A DNA stretch of 64,000 nt from Lachnospiraceae bacterium (GTDB lineage: Bacteria > Bacillota > Clostridia > Lachnospirales > Lachnospiraceae). The position numbers were made by a program, and so were the translations under genes. Within the stretch, counting starts at the first letter, position 1. Every line of letters starts with the position of its first letter. The notes under the pieces were generated by a model. It searched no databases and was not told where the DNA came from. It saw only the letters and a list, made by a program, of their open reading frames with translations. Shown here in pieces: positions 35,946 to 44,617 of the stretch. Location of the stretch: the NCBI GenBank assembly GCA_910575475.1, contig CAJTGD010000001.1, positions 239,357 through 303,356 of the forward strand, given 5' to 3'.

Positions 35946-38134
35946 ACTACAGCCTCCTTTAGCAGGCTTTCATAGCCAAGCTTCCGAAAACGATCCCGAA
36001 CTCCCTCTGCATTTTCCAAGTCTGTATTGGAAAGAAGGATATAAAGCTTCCCGCCTTCCATCGTTCCCATATAGTCTGTCTGGCGTATAGAGCCGGCCAG
36101 CAGTGCGGCAGCCTGTTCATAATTCTGATACCCTGTCACGATCTCTACCAGTGTACATTCTGTCAGTCCTCTGCCCTTTGCTTCAAGGAATGCTTTTACA
36201 AGGACTGTAAATGCCTCCTCGTTCAGCACACCGGTCCCCGGCACAAAGCGCTGTCCTTTCAGACTCTCGATATAACGGCTTGCACGAACGGATGCGTTCT
36301 GGATCAGAGTTCCGATGACTCTCAGCCTGTTTGCTTCCGCCAGGGTCATCCGCTGCCACGGGATCCCCCATACCATCAGGATCAGCTGCATCTCATCCTC
36401 AGAGTATACTGCACTTGCCATCTGGGGCAGATCAGCCTCCATAGTCTTGTTGATATAGACCCGGCCGTTGATCAGTTCATTATACATTGCACCCATGCCC
36501 GTATACTTTACAGAGTTTCCCAGCTTCCGCGCCTCCGGTGAAGTAGCGGAAAACAATCTGGCATAATCCCGGTTCGCCACGATATAGATTGCCACATCTC
36601 TGCTGTCCATCAGCTCTGCCAGCACTTGAGCCGCGTAAAACAGCACTTCCTCGGTGGCATATTTTTCCAGGCTGGAAGTGATCTCATAGATCTTCCCAAG
36701 GCTGTCCTTGTGGTTGACAAGCTGTGCCTCAAAATTCCGTTTCATCCTGACATTACTGTCATTGATCTCTGAGATATCATCAATCCTTTCATACAGATAT
36801 CCCACTTCTTCCTCTTTGTCATCCTGGACATGGCGCAGCCGGTCACGGATATACCCTACGACCATTCCCACGATGAACAATTGGGCCATCCACACATATG
36901 TATTATAGTCCAGCAGCACTTCGAACTGGATGTGTCCGTCCGCCTGTCTGAAGCAATATCCTGCTGCTGCCAGCAGTGCGGAAAAGATAGCTTCCTGCTG
37001 TCCATAGATCGCCGCAAACAGCAGTACATACAGCAGATAAAAATCCAGTCTGCCAAAGTATTGGCTTCCGGAAGCCAGGTTGTTCAATATATAGAAGATA
37101 AAGAATCCGATGATATTTTCCAAAAAGGGAAGCAGACTTTTCACGGTCACCTTCGTACCATGCCAGATCCTGCCGCCCAGGCCGCCCCCCACATCCTCAG
37201 CCTTCAGGAAGCTGTCGCTGTAACGCTTCATAAATGCCGCGACCTGAGCCACGCCTTCCGGATAATGGGTAAAGATCCGCTGGCCGTATTCATTCTCATA
37301 TTGTCTTCCGTCCAGTATCTGGCGATACATGTCGCCTACGGACTGATCGGCAAGCGATATCCCTGAACCCATCTTTTCCATGATAAGCTCCGCAAGCTCG
37401 ATCTCATTGATCTGCTCCATGGATGAGATATGGTAGCAGGACTGGCCGGTCTGTTCCGCCGCGATCACCTTATAGACAAGCTCTACCGCGTCATTGATAT
37501 AAAGCATGGAAAACGTATTTCTGCTGTTTGCAGATATCCGCCCGGTCTTCAATGCTTCCAGACACATCTTAAAGCAGGGGTTATCCTCCTCCTGCCCTTT
37601 CTGTGGTATCCCATATACATGGTCCAGACGCAGGATCACGGTGTCTGTCCCCTGCATATTCCGGTAATTGCCGCACATCTCCTCCCCCTGGGCCACAGCC
37701 AGAGCCTTGAACCCTTTGGGAGATGCCGTTTCTGTCTCTGGAATGTCATTCGCATAGGAACTGCTGAATACCTCATGGGACGAAAGGTAGATAAAACGCC
37801 CGTCCCCCGTCATGGAATATGCCGACAGAATATTGGTCAGTGCAGACATATAGCGCACGGATTCTGTCCTTCCATGATATTTCCAGTCAAAATTACTGTC
37901 ATAAGCCCCCATAAACAGTACAACGTCAGGCCTTACACTCTCCATGATGTCCTTGACACTCTCACTGTCATAGGGAAAATCATATCTCTGAAATACCCGT
38001 TTACGGGAAATGCCCTGGTCCTTGTTCCCTCTCTTCTGCCCTGTCAGCAAGTAGATCCGATGATCACTTTTATTCAATTTGTCGATCATAGAATCCATGA
38101 TCTTACTGGAACCGCCAATCAATAATACATTCAT
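35942..38134 (-). CDS. pelD: PelD-like c-di-GMP receptor fused to an SDR (epimerase-like) domain, copy B
   Basis: 730 residues. SDR fold 1-290, membrane helices about 335-430, coil 435-470, GAF 475-615, degenerate GGDEF 625-730. The I-site is R684-x-x-D687 and the would-be GGDEF signature is EGGKL at 693-697. In the SDR part the glycine motif reads GGSSKIM instead of GxxGxxG, the SSHEVF serine block is present, and after Pro139 the places of the catalytic Tyr and Lys are K143 and V147. So both enzymatic folds appear inactive, and the protein reads as a two-input sensor: c-di-GMP at the C-terminus and perhaps a nucleotide sugar at the N-terminus. First gene of copy B. Confidence 0.88.
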   Translation of the reverse strand: MNVLLIGGSSKIMDSMIDKLNKSDHRIYLLTGQKRGNKDQGISRKRVFQRYDFPYDSESVKDIMESVRPDVVLFMGAYDSNFDWKYHGRTESVRYMSALTNILSAYSMTGDGRFIYLSSHEVFSSSYANDIPETETASPKGFKALAVAQGEEMCGNYRNMQGTDTVILRLDHVYGIPQKGQEEDNPCFKMCLEALKTGRISANSRNTFSMLYINDAVELVYKVIAAEQTGQSCYHISSMEQINEIELAELIMEKMGSGISLADQSVGDMYRQILDGRQYENEYGQRIFTHYPEGVAQVAAFMKRYSDSFLKAEDVGGGLGGRIWHGTKVTVKSLLPFLENIIGFFIFYILNNLASGSQYFGRLDFYLLYVLLFAAIYGQQEAIFSALLAAAGYCFRQADGHIQFEVLLDYNTYVWMAQLFIVGMVVGYIRDRLRHVQDDKEEEVGYLYERIDDISEINDSNVRMKRNFEAQLVNHKDSLGKIYEITSSLEKYATEEVLFYAAQVLAELMDSRDVAIYIVANRDYARLFSATSPEARKLGNSVKYTGMGAMYNELINGRVYINKTMEADLPQMASAVYSEDEMQLILMVWGIPWQRMTLAEANRLRVIGTLIQNASVRASRYIESLKGQRFVPGTGVLNEEAFTVLVKAFLEAKGRGLTECTLVEIVTGYQNYEQAAALLAGSIRQTDYMGTMEGGKLYILLSNTDLENAEGVRDRFRKLGYESLLKEAVV

Positions 38135-38202
38135 TATTCTCTGCCATCCTCATCTTAAATAATCTTTTTTGAATTCTCGAATCCCTGTTGTTTTCCACAT
38201 AC

Positions 38203-38243
38203 AAAAACAGGTAACCTTTCTAAAATCTGATAAAAAGTTTACC
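38203..38243 (-). promoter_or_regulatory. Leader hairpin of copy B (conserved with copy A)
   Basis: Minus-strand stem GGTAA (38239-38243) with TTACC (38210-38214), inner CTTT/AAAG pairing and loop TATCAGATTTTAG, followed after CTG by TTTTTG. It is the counterpart of 17172-17206, in the 215-base leader between the promoter and pelD. Confidence 0.6.
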
Positions 38244-38355
38244 CCCCCTGAAAAAATTCCATTATTTTCTTATATTTCTCCTGAAATTTATATGCCTGTA
38301 TCATGCATTTGAAGAAGCCCCTGCTCTGCGCCCCCCTGCCCATGACATTGAGTAA

Positions 38356-38384
38356 ATATTAACACAAATTTTATATATTTTCAA
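38356..38384 (-). promoter_or_regulatory. Promoter of polysaccharide copy B
   Basis: TTGAAA (38379-38384) and TAATAT (38356-38361), 17 bases apart, followed by TTACTCA as in copy A. Confidence 0.75.
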
Positions 38385-38442
38385 CATCTATATATGTCTT
38401 GCAAATTTTATTACGCTTGCCCCATCACGGCAGCTCCACTTT

Positions 38443-38544
38443 TTATTTCAAGCGTTCCCGCAGCACCTCCACCTTACACTCATGCCGCATATATAGAAAA
38501 GGCGTATAGCCTTTTTCATTATCCCATGCTCCACGCCTTTTAAA
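38443..38544 (-). pseudogene. Short coding-like remnant after the hicB gene
   Basis: An uninterrupted stretch of 33 codons ending in TAA reads AWDNEKGYTPFLYMRHECK and so on, with a protein-like composition but no start codon. It may be the 3' end of a deleted gene. A hairpin of GAAAAGGC/GCCTTTTTC (38496-38516) lies inside it and could also act as a terminator for hicB. I do not recognise the protein. Confidence 0.25.
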
Positions 38545-38546
38545 TC

Positions 38547-38759
38547 CTAAACCACTATATCATTAAATAATGCAGGTTCCGGAATCAGTACTCCCTCTTC
38601 CTTTGCTGTCTCTATCCACATATCACGTACAATATTCACTTCCCTGAACGCTTCCTCCTGTGTCCTCCCATGCGCCGTACACCCCTGTAGTTCCGGAATG
38701 CTTGCCACATAAATATCATCAATATTATCATATTGAATCAACACAGAATATTTTGACAT
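38547..38759 (-). CDS. HicB-like antitoxin-family protein, orphan
   Basis: 70 residues from the ATG at 38759 (GGGGGG site). YSVLIQYDNIDDIYVASIPELQGCTAHG followed by TQEEAFREVNIVRDMWIETAKE is the HicB partial RNase-H fold, beginning with a beta-hairpin and an alpha helix. HicB normally pairs with the HicA mRNA interferase and carries a DNA-binding tail; neither a hicA frame nor a tail is seen here. It is 34 bases after the preceding gene and may be transcribed with it. Probably an orphan regulator-like protein. Confidence 0.8.
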   Translation of the reverse strand: MSKYSVLIQYDNIDDIYVASIPELQGCTAHGRTQEEAFREVNIVRDMWIETAKEEGVLIPEPALFNDIVV

Positions 38760-38793
38760 TTTATCCCCCCAGTTCATGTAGATTGGCTCCCCT

Positions 38794-39207
38794 CTACATC
38801 TTCACAATCCTGACCTCCGTACTCTCATCTCCCCCCAGCTCCACGCTGACGCTCAATTTTCCGCTTAAGTTCGTGTTCATCTTCCCTGCCGACGCGCCGC
38901 CAATCAGCACCTCATACTCACTCTCGGGCTGCAGCTCCAGCGTAAAGTTCACGTCCTCCGGAGCGGAGATCCGGAAATTCACCTCTGTATCGGTTGCCTT
39001 GAAGTTCTCCACCGCGCTGCCCGGGACGGATTCGTACACGAACATGCCGTTCCTTTCCAGCTTGGTGATTTCTGAAAATGTTTTTACTTTATAAAGATCG
39101 CCTTCAAATTCGAAATTATCCAGCTTTGTCTTCGATGCCAGTGTGTAATCCCCAAAGCTGATCGTCCCATCCTTTTCCGTACGTAACAATTCTTCTACTC
39201 TTGCCAT
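38794..39207 (-). CDS. Small conserved Lachnospiraceae protein, often labelled 'endosialidase'
   Basis: 137 residues, no signal peptide or membrane helix. It begins MARVEELLRTEKDGTISFGDY, has a KVKTFSEITKLERNGMFVYESVPG block, and its second half reads as a beta-sandwich. Proteins of this kind are widespread in gut Lachnospiraceae under the name endosialidase, a label with no catalytic support that I can see: at 137 residues it is far too short for a sialidase. The ATG has a strong CAGGAGG site. Function unknown. Confidence 0.7.
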   Translation of the reverse strand: MARVEELLRTEKDGTISFGDYTLASKTKLDNFEFEGDLYKVKTFSEITKLERNGMFVYESVPGSAVENFKATDTEVNFRISAPEDVNFTLELQPESEYEVLIGGASAGKMNTNLSGKLSVSVELGGDESTEVRIVKM

Positions 39208-39343
39208 GTCAATGTCCTCCTGGGTATTTTAAGAAAAACTTATATTGTGTATCGCAACGATCCCGGACAAGACTGTCTACTTTTTTGTATTGTCCGGAAC
39301 CGCTGCCTGTTGTCTATATTATATAATATTCCGTCCGTATTTT

Positions 39344-41785
39344 CTACTCATTTATTTCTTTTGGATAAAATTTAATCTCCTTTTTAGCAATTCCGGCTTC
39401 GACCTGGGCGCCGGGAACGACCTCGCCGGTCAAGATGGCTTCGGCCAGCTTATCCTCCAGCTCGGTCTGCATCGCGCGCCGCAAGGGACGTGCCCCGTAT
39501 TTCGCGTCGGTTCCTTTTTCTACGATATGAGCCTTTGCGGATTCCCGCAGGGTCAGCGTGATGTTCATCTGCTCCTTCAGCCGGGCTGTAAACTCTTTGA
39601 CCATCAGGGTCACGATCTGCTTCATATGGGTTTTATCCAGCGGATGGAAGACAATGATCTCATCGATCCGGTTTAAAAATTCCGGACGGAAGATCAGCTT
39701 CACTTCGCTCATCACATTCTGCTTCATCCGCTCGTAGTCGCTCTTTTTATCCTCCTTCACGGCAAATCCCAGCTTCTTCGGGTCGATGATGGCCTTGGCT
39801 CCGGCATTGGAGGTCATGATGATGACCGTATTGCTGAAATCCACCTTTCTTCCCTGGGAATCCGTGATATGTCCGTCATCCAGCACCTGCAGAAGGATAT
39901 TGAACACATCCGGATGCGCCTTTTCCACCTCGTCAAAGAGCACCACGGAATAAGGATGGGTGCGCACCCGGTCGCTGAGCTGGCCGCCGTCCCCATGTCC
40001 CACATATCCGGGAGGTGCCCCGATCATCTTTGCAACGGAATGCTTCTCCATATATTCGGACATGTCTACCCGGATCATGGAATCTTCGTTTCCAAACAAA
40101 GCCTCCGCAAGCGCTTTGGACAGTTCCGTCTTCCCTACGCCCGTAGGTCCTAAAAACAGGAAGGAACCGATAGGCCTTCTGGGATCCTTCAAACCGGTAC
40201 GCCCCCGCTTTACAGCCCTTGCCACTGCACTGACTGCCTCGTCCTGGCCGATGACCCGCCTGTGGAGCTCCTTTTCCAGCTTGTTCAGCCGCTGGGTATC
40301 GCTTTCCTCCAGCTTGGACACCGGAATCTTGGTCCATGCGGACACCACCTCCGCAATATCCTGTTCCGTTACAACCGGATGCTGAGCTTCATTTTTCTTG
40401 TCAAAACGCTTCCGCGTAGCGTCGATCTTCTTCTCCACCGCCTGCTGTTCCTTCTGGATCAGATGGGCCTCCGTAAAATCACCTGCCATGATGCACTCTT
40501 CCTTCTGCCGGATCAGCTCTTTCAGGGAATCCTCCAGCTTGGAGAGATTCTCCGGAATCTTGTAGCCCTTCAGGCTGACCTTGGAGCAGGTCTCATCCAG
40601 CACATCAATGGCCTTATCCGGAAGGTTGCGGTCCGTAATATAGCGCTCCGACATGTGTACGGCCGCCTCCATGGCATCCTTTCCGATGGTGACCCGGTGA
40701 TGGGTTTCGTATTTTTCCTTTAAGCCCTCCAGGATCTCCAGACAGTGGGTCTTGGTAGGCTCTTCGATCGTAACCGGCTGGAAACGCCGTTCCAGTGCCG
40801 CATCCTTTTCAATGTATTTTCGGTATTCCGCCAGAGTGGTGGCTCCGATCATCTGCAGTTCCCCTCTTGCCAGCGCGGGCTTGAGGATATTGGAGGCATC
40901 CATGGCGCCCTCCGCGCCGCCGGCGCCGATCATCGTGTGAAGCTCATCCATGAACAGGATCACATTGGGATCTGACTCCACTTCCGAGATCAGTGCCTTC
41001 ATCCGCTCTTCAAATTCTCCACGGTACTTGGAGCCTGCGATCAGTCCGGGCAGGTCCAGCGTATAGATCCGCTTTCCCTTCATGCTTTCCGGCACCATAT
41101 CCGAAGCCAGACGCTGCGCCAGCCCTTCCAGAACCGCCGTCTTGCCTACCCCCGGCTCACCTACCAGGCAGGGATTGTTCTTCGTGCGCCTGCTTAAGAC
41201 CTGCATCAGCCGGAAGATCTCTTCCTCCCGTCCAATGACCGGATCCAGCTTGCCGTCCTCCGCTTCTGCCGTCATGTCCTTACAGAACTGCTCTACTGCG
41301 CCGTTCCTGCCTCTGTCGTCCTGGAGCTCCTCCTGATAGCTTCTGGGATCCATCCCTGCCGCGAACAGGATATCCTGAACCACCTTCTGGATATTCACAT
41401 TCAGCGTGGTCAGGATCCGGGCCGCCACACAATCCGCATCGTGGATGATGGCCAGCAGCAGATGCTCTGTTCCGATCTTATCCATATGGAAATGCCCTGC
41501 CTCCCGCAGGCTGTCTTCCAGGATATACTGAAACCTCGGGCTTTTCTGCGGACGCTGCGTGATCGGCTCCTCCGCGGCCGGTACGATCAGTTCATCCATG
41601 AGCTGCAGAAGCTTTTCCTCCGTCACCCCGTGCTTTGCAAGAACCTGTCCGGCCACTCCGGTCACTTCCTTGCAGAGCCCCAGCAGAAGATGCTCTGTTC
41701 CGATATATGGATGCTTCTTTTCCTTTGCGGACATTTCCGCATAATTGATGACATTCTCTGCCTGTCTTGTATATTGATTCTGCAT
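39344..41785 (-). CDS. clpC: ClpC-type AAA+ unfoldase of the Clp protease
   Basis: 813 residues. Two Clp_N repeats in the first 145 residues, AAA-1 with Walker A GEPGVGKT, a middle helix with a UVR motif ([20 protein letters not shown]) near 425-450, AAA-2 with Walker A GPTGVGKT, and an LGF loop ([10 protein letters not shown]) near 670, the contact to ClpP. It unfolds substrates for ClpP with adaptor help, in the cytosol, often in stress response. The ATG follows AGGAGG. A GntR-family gene lies 99 bases upstream on the same strand instead of the ctsR-mcsA-mcsB genes usual in bacilli. No CtsR box was recognised. Confidence 0.95.
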   Translation of the reverse strand: MQNQYTRQAENVINYAEMSAKEKKHPYIGTEHLLLGLCKEVTGVAGQVLAKHGVTEEKLLQLMDELIVPAAEEPITQRPQKSPRFQYILEDSLREAGHFHMDKIGTEHLLLAIIHDADCVAARILTTLNVNIQKVVQDILFAAGMDPRSYQEELQDDRGRNGAVEQFCKDMTAEAEDGKLDPVIGREEEIFRLMQVLSRRTKNNPCLVGEPGVGKTAVLEGLAQRLASDMVPESMKGKRIYTLDLPGLIAGSKYRGEFEERMKALISEVESDPNVILFMDELHTMIGAGGAEGAMDASNILKPALARGELQMIGATTLAEYRKYIEKDAALERRFQPVTIEEPTKTHCLEILEGLKEKYETHHRVTIGKDAMEAAVHMSERYITDRNLPDKAIDVLDETCSKVSLKGYKIPENLSKLEDSLKELIRQKEECIMAGDFTEAHLIQKEQQAVEKKIDATRKRFDKKNEAQHPVVTEQDIAEVVSAWTKIPVSKLEESDTQRLNKLEKELHRRVIGQDEAVSAVARAVKRGRTGLKDPRRPIGSFLFLGPTGVGKTELSKALAEALFGNEDSMIRVDMSEYMEKHSVAKMIGAPPGYVGHGDGGQLSDRVRTHPYSVVLFDEVEKAHPDVFNILLQVLDDGHITDSQGRKVDFSNTVIIMTSNAGAKAIIDPKKLGFAVKEDKKSDYERMKQNVMSEVKLIFRPEFLNRIDEIIVFHPLDKTHMKQIVTLMVKEFTARLKEQMNITLTLRESAKAHIVEKGTDAKYGARPLRRAMQTELEDKLAEAILTGEVVPGAQVEAGIAKKEIKFYPKEINE

Positions 41786-41884
41786 AAATTCCTCCCTATA
41801 TAATCATAATGCAGTGCTCTCGGTGCATACACGGCCAAAAGGCACATCTGGCACGCAGTATATATTCCGCGTTTGCCCTTCTTC

Positions 41885-42262
41885 TCAGATCATCCCTGAG
41901 TAGGTGTCAAAGAGATCATCCACCAGTGCATGCACCTCTTCCCTGGTGATGTTCTTGCAGCAGCCCTTCGCCAGTACGAGCCGAAGCTGCTCCCGCATCT
42001 CTTCCAGCGCCTTGATCTTGTCAATATCCACGCAGATCACCGCGCCCCGCCTCTTGTCCAGGCTGATGAATCCCTCCTGCTTCAATACGGCATAGGCCTT
42101 ATTGACCGTGTGCATATTCACCCCGATGGTCTCCGCAAGCTGGCGGACAGAAGGCAGGGAATCTCCCTCCTGAAACATCGAAGTCGCAATTCCCAGAATG
42201 ATCTGATTCCGAAGCTGGATATAAATTGCCTCGTCACTGTTAAAATCTATCTCAATCAGCAT
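41885..42262 (-). CDS. GntR-family (YtrA-type) transcriptional regulator
   Basis: 125 residues from the ATG at 42262 with GAGGGAG upstream; a longer in-frame start has no ribosome site. The winged helix reads IYIQLRNQIILGIATSMFQEGDSLPSVRQLAETIGVNMHTVNKAYAVLKQEGFI, a classic GntR HTH. The C-terminal part is only about 50 residues, mostly one helix, as in the YtrA subgroup that controls ABC transporters or stress genes. It precedes clpC and may control it or itself. The effector is unknown. Confidence 0.9.
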   Translation of the reverse strand: MLIEIDFNSDEAIYIQLRNQIILGIATSMFQEGDSLPSVRQLAETIGVNMHTVNKAYAVLKQEGFISLDKRRGAVICVDIDKIKALEEMREQLRLVLAKGCCKNITREEVHALVDDLFDTYSGMI

Positions 42263-42389
42263 ATATTCTCCCTCGGAACTGTGAAAGAATGAATCTTTGC
42301 ATCTGATTGATCTGAATCTTCTTGTGCTGTGCCCATGCAAAATTAATTCTTAACAGTACCTTATCTTTCGAATTGTTATAGCCATGGTA

Positions 42390-42433
42390 GCACAAAAAAA
42401 GAATCTCTGCAACAAGAGATTCTTTTTTTGTGC
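42390..42433. terminator. Bidirectional intrinsic terminator after the dapF-like gene
   Basis: Perfect 19-bp arms (42390-42408 and 42415-42433) with a 6-base loop, carrying AAAAAAA and TTTTTTT tracts at either side, so it works in both directions. It separates the dapF-like gene from the gntR gene. Confidence 0.9.
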
Positions 42434-42511
42434 ATCCTCCCGGCCAATCAGCGTGGTGATTGGTCAGGGTATGGGTGACCGCATCCGGCCAATGCAGCCC
42501 GTTCATTCCTC

Positions 42512-43369
42512 TCATAACGCCCGGAGTTTTTCGGTAAATTCGCTGCTCAGGCTGATCTTCGCCACATAGAATACATCTCCGGTCATATAGGTCTCCCAGT
42601 CGTCGTCAATCTCGATCTGCAGATTTCCGCCCGGCATATGGACGATCACCTTATTGCCCGTCAGCCCCAGCTTATATGCCACGCCCGCCGCCGCGCAGGC
42701 TCCCGTTCCGTTTGCCATGGTATAGCCGGCGCCCCGCTCAAATGTCTCAATCGCGATATTGGTATTGTCCATGACCTTCATGATCTCCGTATTCACCCGC
42801 TCCGGGAAATATCTTGCCGTCTCGGAGACACTTCCAATCTTCCGCACCAGTTCTTCCGAAATCTCATCCATGGGGATGACACAGTGGGGGTTCCCCACCG
42901 AGACGCAGGTTGCCGGATAGAACATATTTCCAAATACCATGTCTTCATTGATCACTTCCCTGCGTTCCCCGGTCACCGGGATCTCGTCACTCCAGAAGGA
43001 CAGCCTGCCCATAGAAATGCGCAGCCTGCTTCCGTCCTCGTTCAGATAAGCGATCTCCACCATCCCGCCGTCTGTCTGCAGATGATATTTTTTCTTCTGC
43101 ACATATCCCGCGTCTTTCAGATATTTTGCAAAAATGCGCACCCCGTTTCCGCTCTTCTCCGCAATGCTCCCGTCCGGATTCCAGATCTTGAGGGACATGT
43201 GCTTCTCCCCGATAAACGGTCCTTCCAGGATTCCGTCGGAGCCCAGTCCCAGATTCCGGTTGCAGAGCATCGCCGCATTTTTCTGATTCAGCTTCAGCTC
43301 ATTTTTATTCGGATCAAATACCAGATAATCATTACCCAGCCCATGATAGCGTTCTACTACAGTTTTCAT
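42512..43369 (-). CDS. DapF-fold protein (annotated diaminopimelate epimerase) lacking both catalytic cysteines
   Basis: 285 residues from the ATG at 43369 (GGGAGG site). The fold is clear from MKTVVERYHGLGNDY, KIWNPDGSIAEKSGNGVR, CVSVGNPHCVI and ERGAGYTMANGTGACA. In the known enzyme the two active-site cysteines lie in xCGNGxR and ACGxGA; here they are SGNGVR and ANGTGA, so Ser and Asn replace them. The two-base thiol mechanism of meso-DAP formation should not work. It may be a neofunctionalised isomerase or a binding protein. It has its own promoter and terminator and no lysine-pathway neighbours, so a DapF role should not be assumed. Confidence 0.8.
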   Translation of the reverse strand: MKTVVERYHGLGNDYLVFDPNKNELKLNQKNAAMLCNRNLGLGSDGILEGPFIGEKHMSLKIWNPDGSIAEKSGNGVRIFAKYLKDAGYVQKKKYHLQTDGGMVEIAYLNEDGSRLRISMGRLSFWSDEIPVTGERREVINEDMVFGNMFYPATCVSVGNPHCVIPMDEISEELVRKIGSVSETARYFPERVNTEIMKVMDNTNIAIETFERGAGYTMANGTGACAAAGVAYKLGLTGNKVIVHMPGGNLQIEIDDDWETYMTGDVFYVAKISLSSEFTEKLRAL

Positions 43370-43480
43370 CGTCATACCTCCCTTAAATGATGTAACCCAT
43401 TTGCGCAGCAAATTGATTGCCTGCCAAATGTGATCCATCCGCACATGCTGTCTCTTCAGCCCAAAGCTATCTTTTTATCT

Positions 43481-43489
43481 ATTATAGCA
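43481..43489 (-). promoter_or_regulatory. Extended -10 promoter for the dapF-like gene
   Basis: TGC followed by TATAAT on the minus strand, about 110 bases before the start codon. The -35 region is only A/T-rich. Confidence 0.5.
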
Positions 43490-43521
43490 AGCATTTTTTT
43501 CAAATAATACGTAAGAAATGC

Positions 43522-43550
43522 TTTAAACATTGCAAATCCTGCTATATAAT
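43522..43550 (+). promoter_or_regulatory. Promoter of the AraC-family gene
   Basis: TTTAAA (43522-43527) and TATAAT (43545-43550) spaced by 17 bases. The expected leader includes a strong hairpin at 43593-43621. Confidence 0.55.
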
Positions 43551-43592
43551 AAAAACGACTGCACGGAACCATTATCAGTTTATCGGCACATA

Positions 43593-43621
43593 CAGAAAGC
43601 CTGCCACTGGCAGCCTTTCTG
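43593..43621 (+). repeat. Hairpin in the AraC gene leader
   Basis: Arms CAGAAAGCCTGCCA and TGGCAGCCTTTCTG pair with one mismatch across a single central base. No T-tract follows, so it is not a standard terminator; it could be an operator or a structured leader. Confidence 0.55.
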
Positions 43622-43698
43622 CATACAATGGTATCCAAAACCGGAGGTGACTGTGCACAGTTCCGGCCGGTAAAGCCGCGGTTTGAGGAGGAATTTCC

Positions 43699-44586
43699 AT
43701 GGAAAACTATGAAAAAAAAGGCTATCTGAACAGCGATTTCCGCATCTTTCACCTGACAGACCAGCTGGCCAGGGAATATGAATTCCATTATCATGAATTT
43801 CATAAGATCACAATCTTTATCCGCGGAAACGTACAGTATTATATAGAAGGAAAAACTTATGAGCTGGAGCCTTACGATATCGTGTTGGTGGAGAAAAACG
43901 ATCTGCACCGGATCCAGGTGGGCAGTTCCGTGCCCTACGAGCGAATCATCGTCTATATCTCCCCCGGCTTTATGGCGGACTATAAAAACGAAGAATATGA
44001 CCTGAGCTTTTGTTTTCAAAAGGCAAAGGAGGAGCATTCCCACGTACTTCGGATCCCTTCTCTGGAAAAAAGCTCCCTGTTCAAGATCACGAACCGTCTG
44101 GAAAAGTCCTTTCACGACACGGAATACGCCAGCAGCCTCTACCGTCAGCTTCTGTTCCTGGAATTTATGATCCAGCTGAATCGGGCAGCATTGAAGAAAC
44201 GGATCGAATTTCTGGACACGGAGCGGTACAACTCCAAGGTCATCGCCATCCTGCACTACATCCATGCCCATCTGACCGATGCCCTGGACATTGACAGCCT
44301 AGCGGATACGTTTTTTATCAGCAAATATTATATGATGCGCCTGTTCAAGGCCGAGACCGGATACACCATCGGAAGCTATATCACCTACCGCCGGCTGCTT
44401 CTGGCCCGGGATCTGATCGAAGAGGGGGCTCCCATCACGGAAGCCTGCTTTGCCGCAGGGTTCCGGGATTATTCCACCTTTTCCCGATCCTACAAGGCAG
44501 AATTTCAGGAGCCGCCCAGGAATCTGCAGAGGACGCGGGTGATTTCGAACACACATGCAGGCATGTCTGCCCCTTCCCGGAAATAA
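43699..44586 (+). CDS. AraC-family transcriptional regulator with cupin sensor domain
   Basis: 295 residues. Residues about 20-90 form a cupin: FHYHEFHKITIFIRGNVQYYIEGKTYELEPYDIVLVEKNDLHRI, typical of sugar- or stress-responsive AraC proteins. The C-terminal 100 residues hold two HTH motifs, IDSLADTFFISKYYMMRLFKAETG and ITEACFAAGFRDYSTFSRSYKAEF. GGAGG precedes the ATG at 43699. It is divergent from the dapF-like gene and has its own promoter. Target and ligand are unknown. Confidence 0.92.
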   Translation: MENYEKKGYLNSDFRIFHLTDQLAREYEFHYHEFHKITIFIRGNVQYYIEGKTYELEPYDIVLVEKNDLHRIQVGSSVPYERIIVYISPGFMADYKNEEYDLSFCFQKAKEEHSHVLRIPSLEKSSLFKITNRLEKSFHDTEYASSLYRQLLFLEFMIQLNRAALKKRIEFLDTERYNSKVIAILHYIHAHLTDALDIDSLADTFFISKYYMMRLFKAETGYTIGSYITYRRLLLARDLIEEGAPITEACFAAGFRDYSTFSRSYKAEFQEPPRNLQRTRVISNTHAGMSAPSRK

Positions 44587-44617
44587 GGAATTTTTATATT
44601 TTCGCCAAAAGGGGCTG

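Noticed and set aside
38450..38546. Possible HicA partner
   Set aside because: No frame with the HicA fold or its catalytic His; only a short tail without a start codon.
42638..43390. 250-codon plus-strand frame opposite the dapF-like gene
   Set aside because: Composition is His/Arg/Pro-rich antisense of a clear gene; no start signals.
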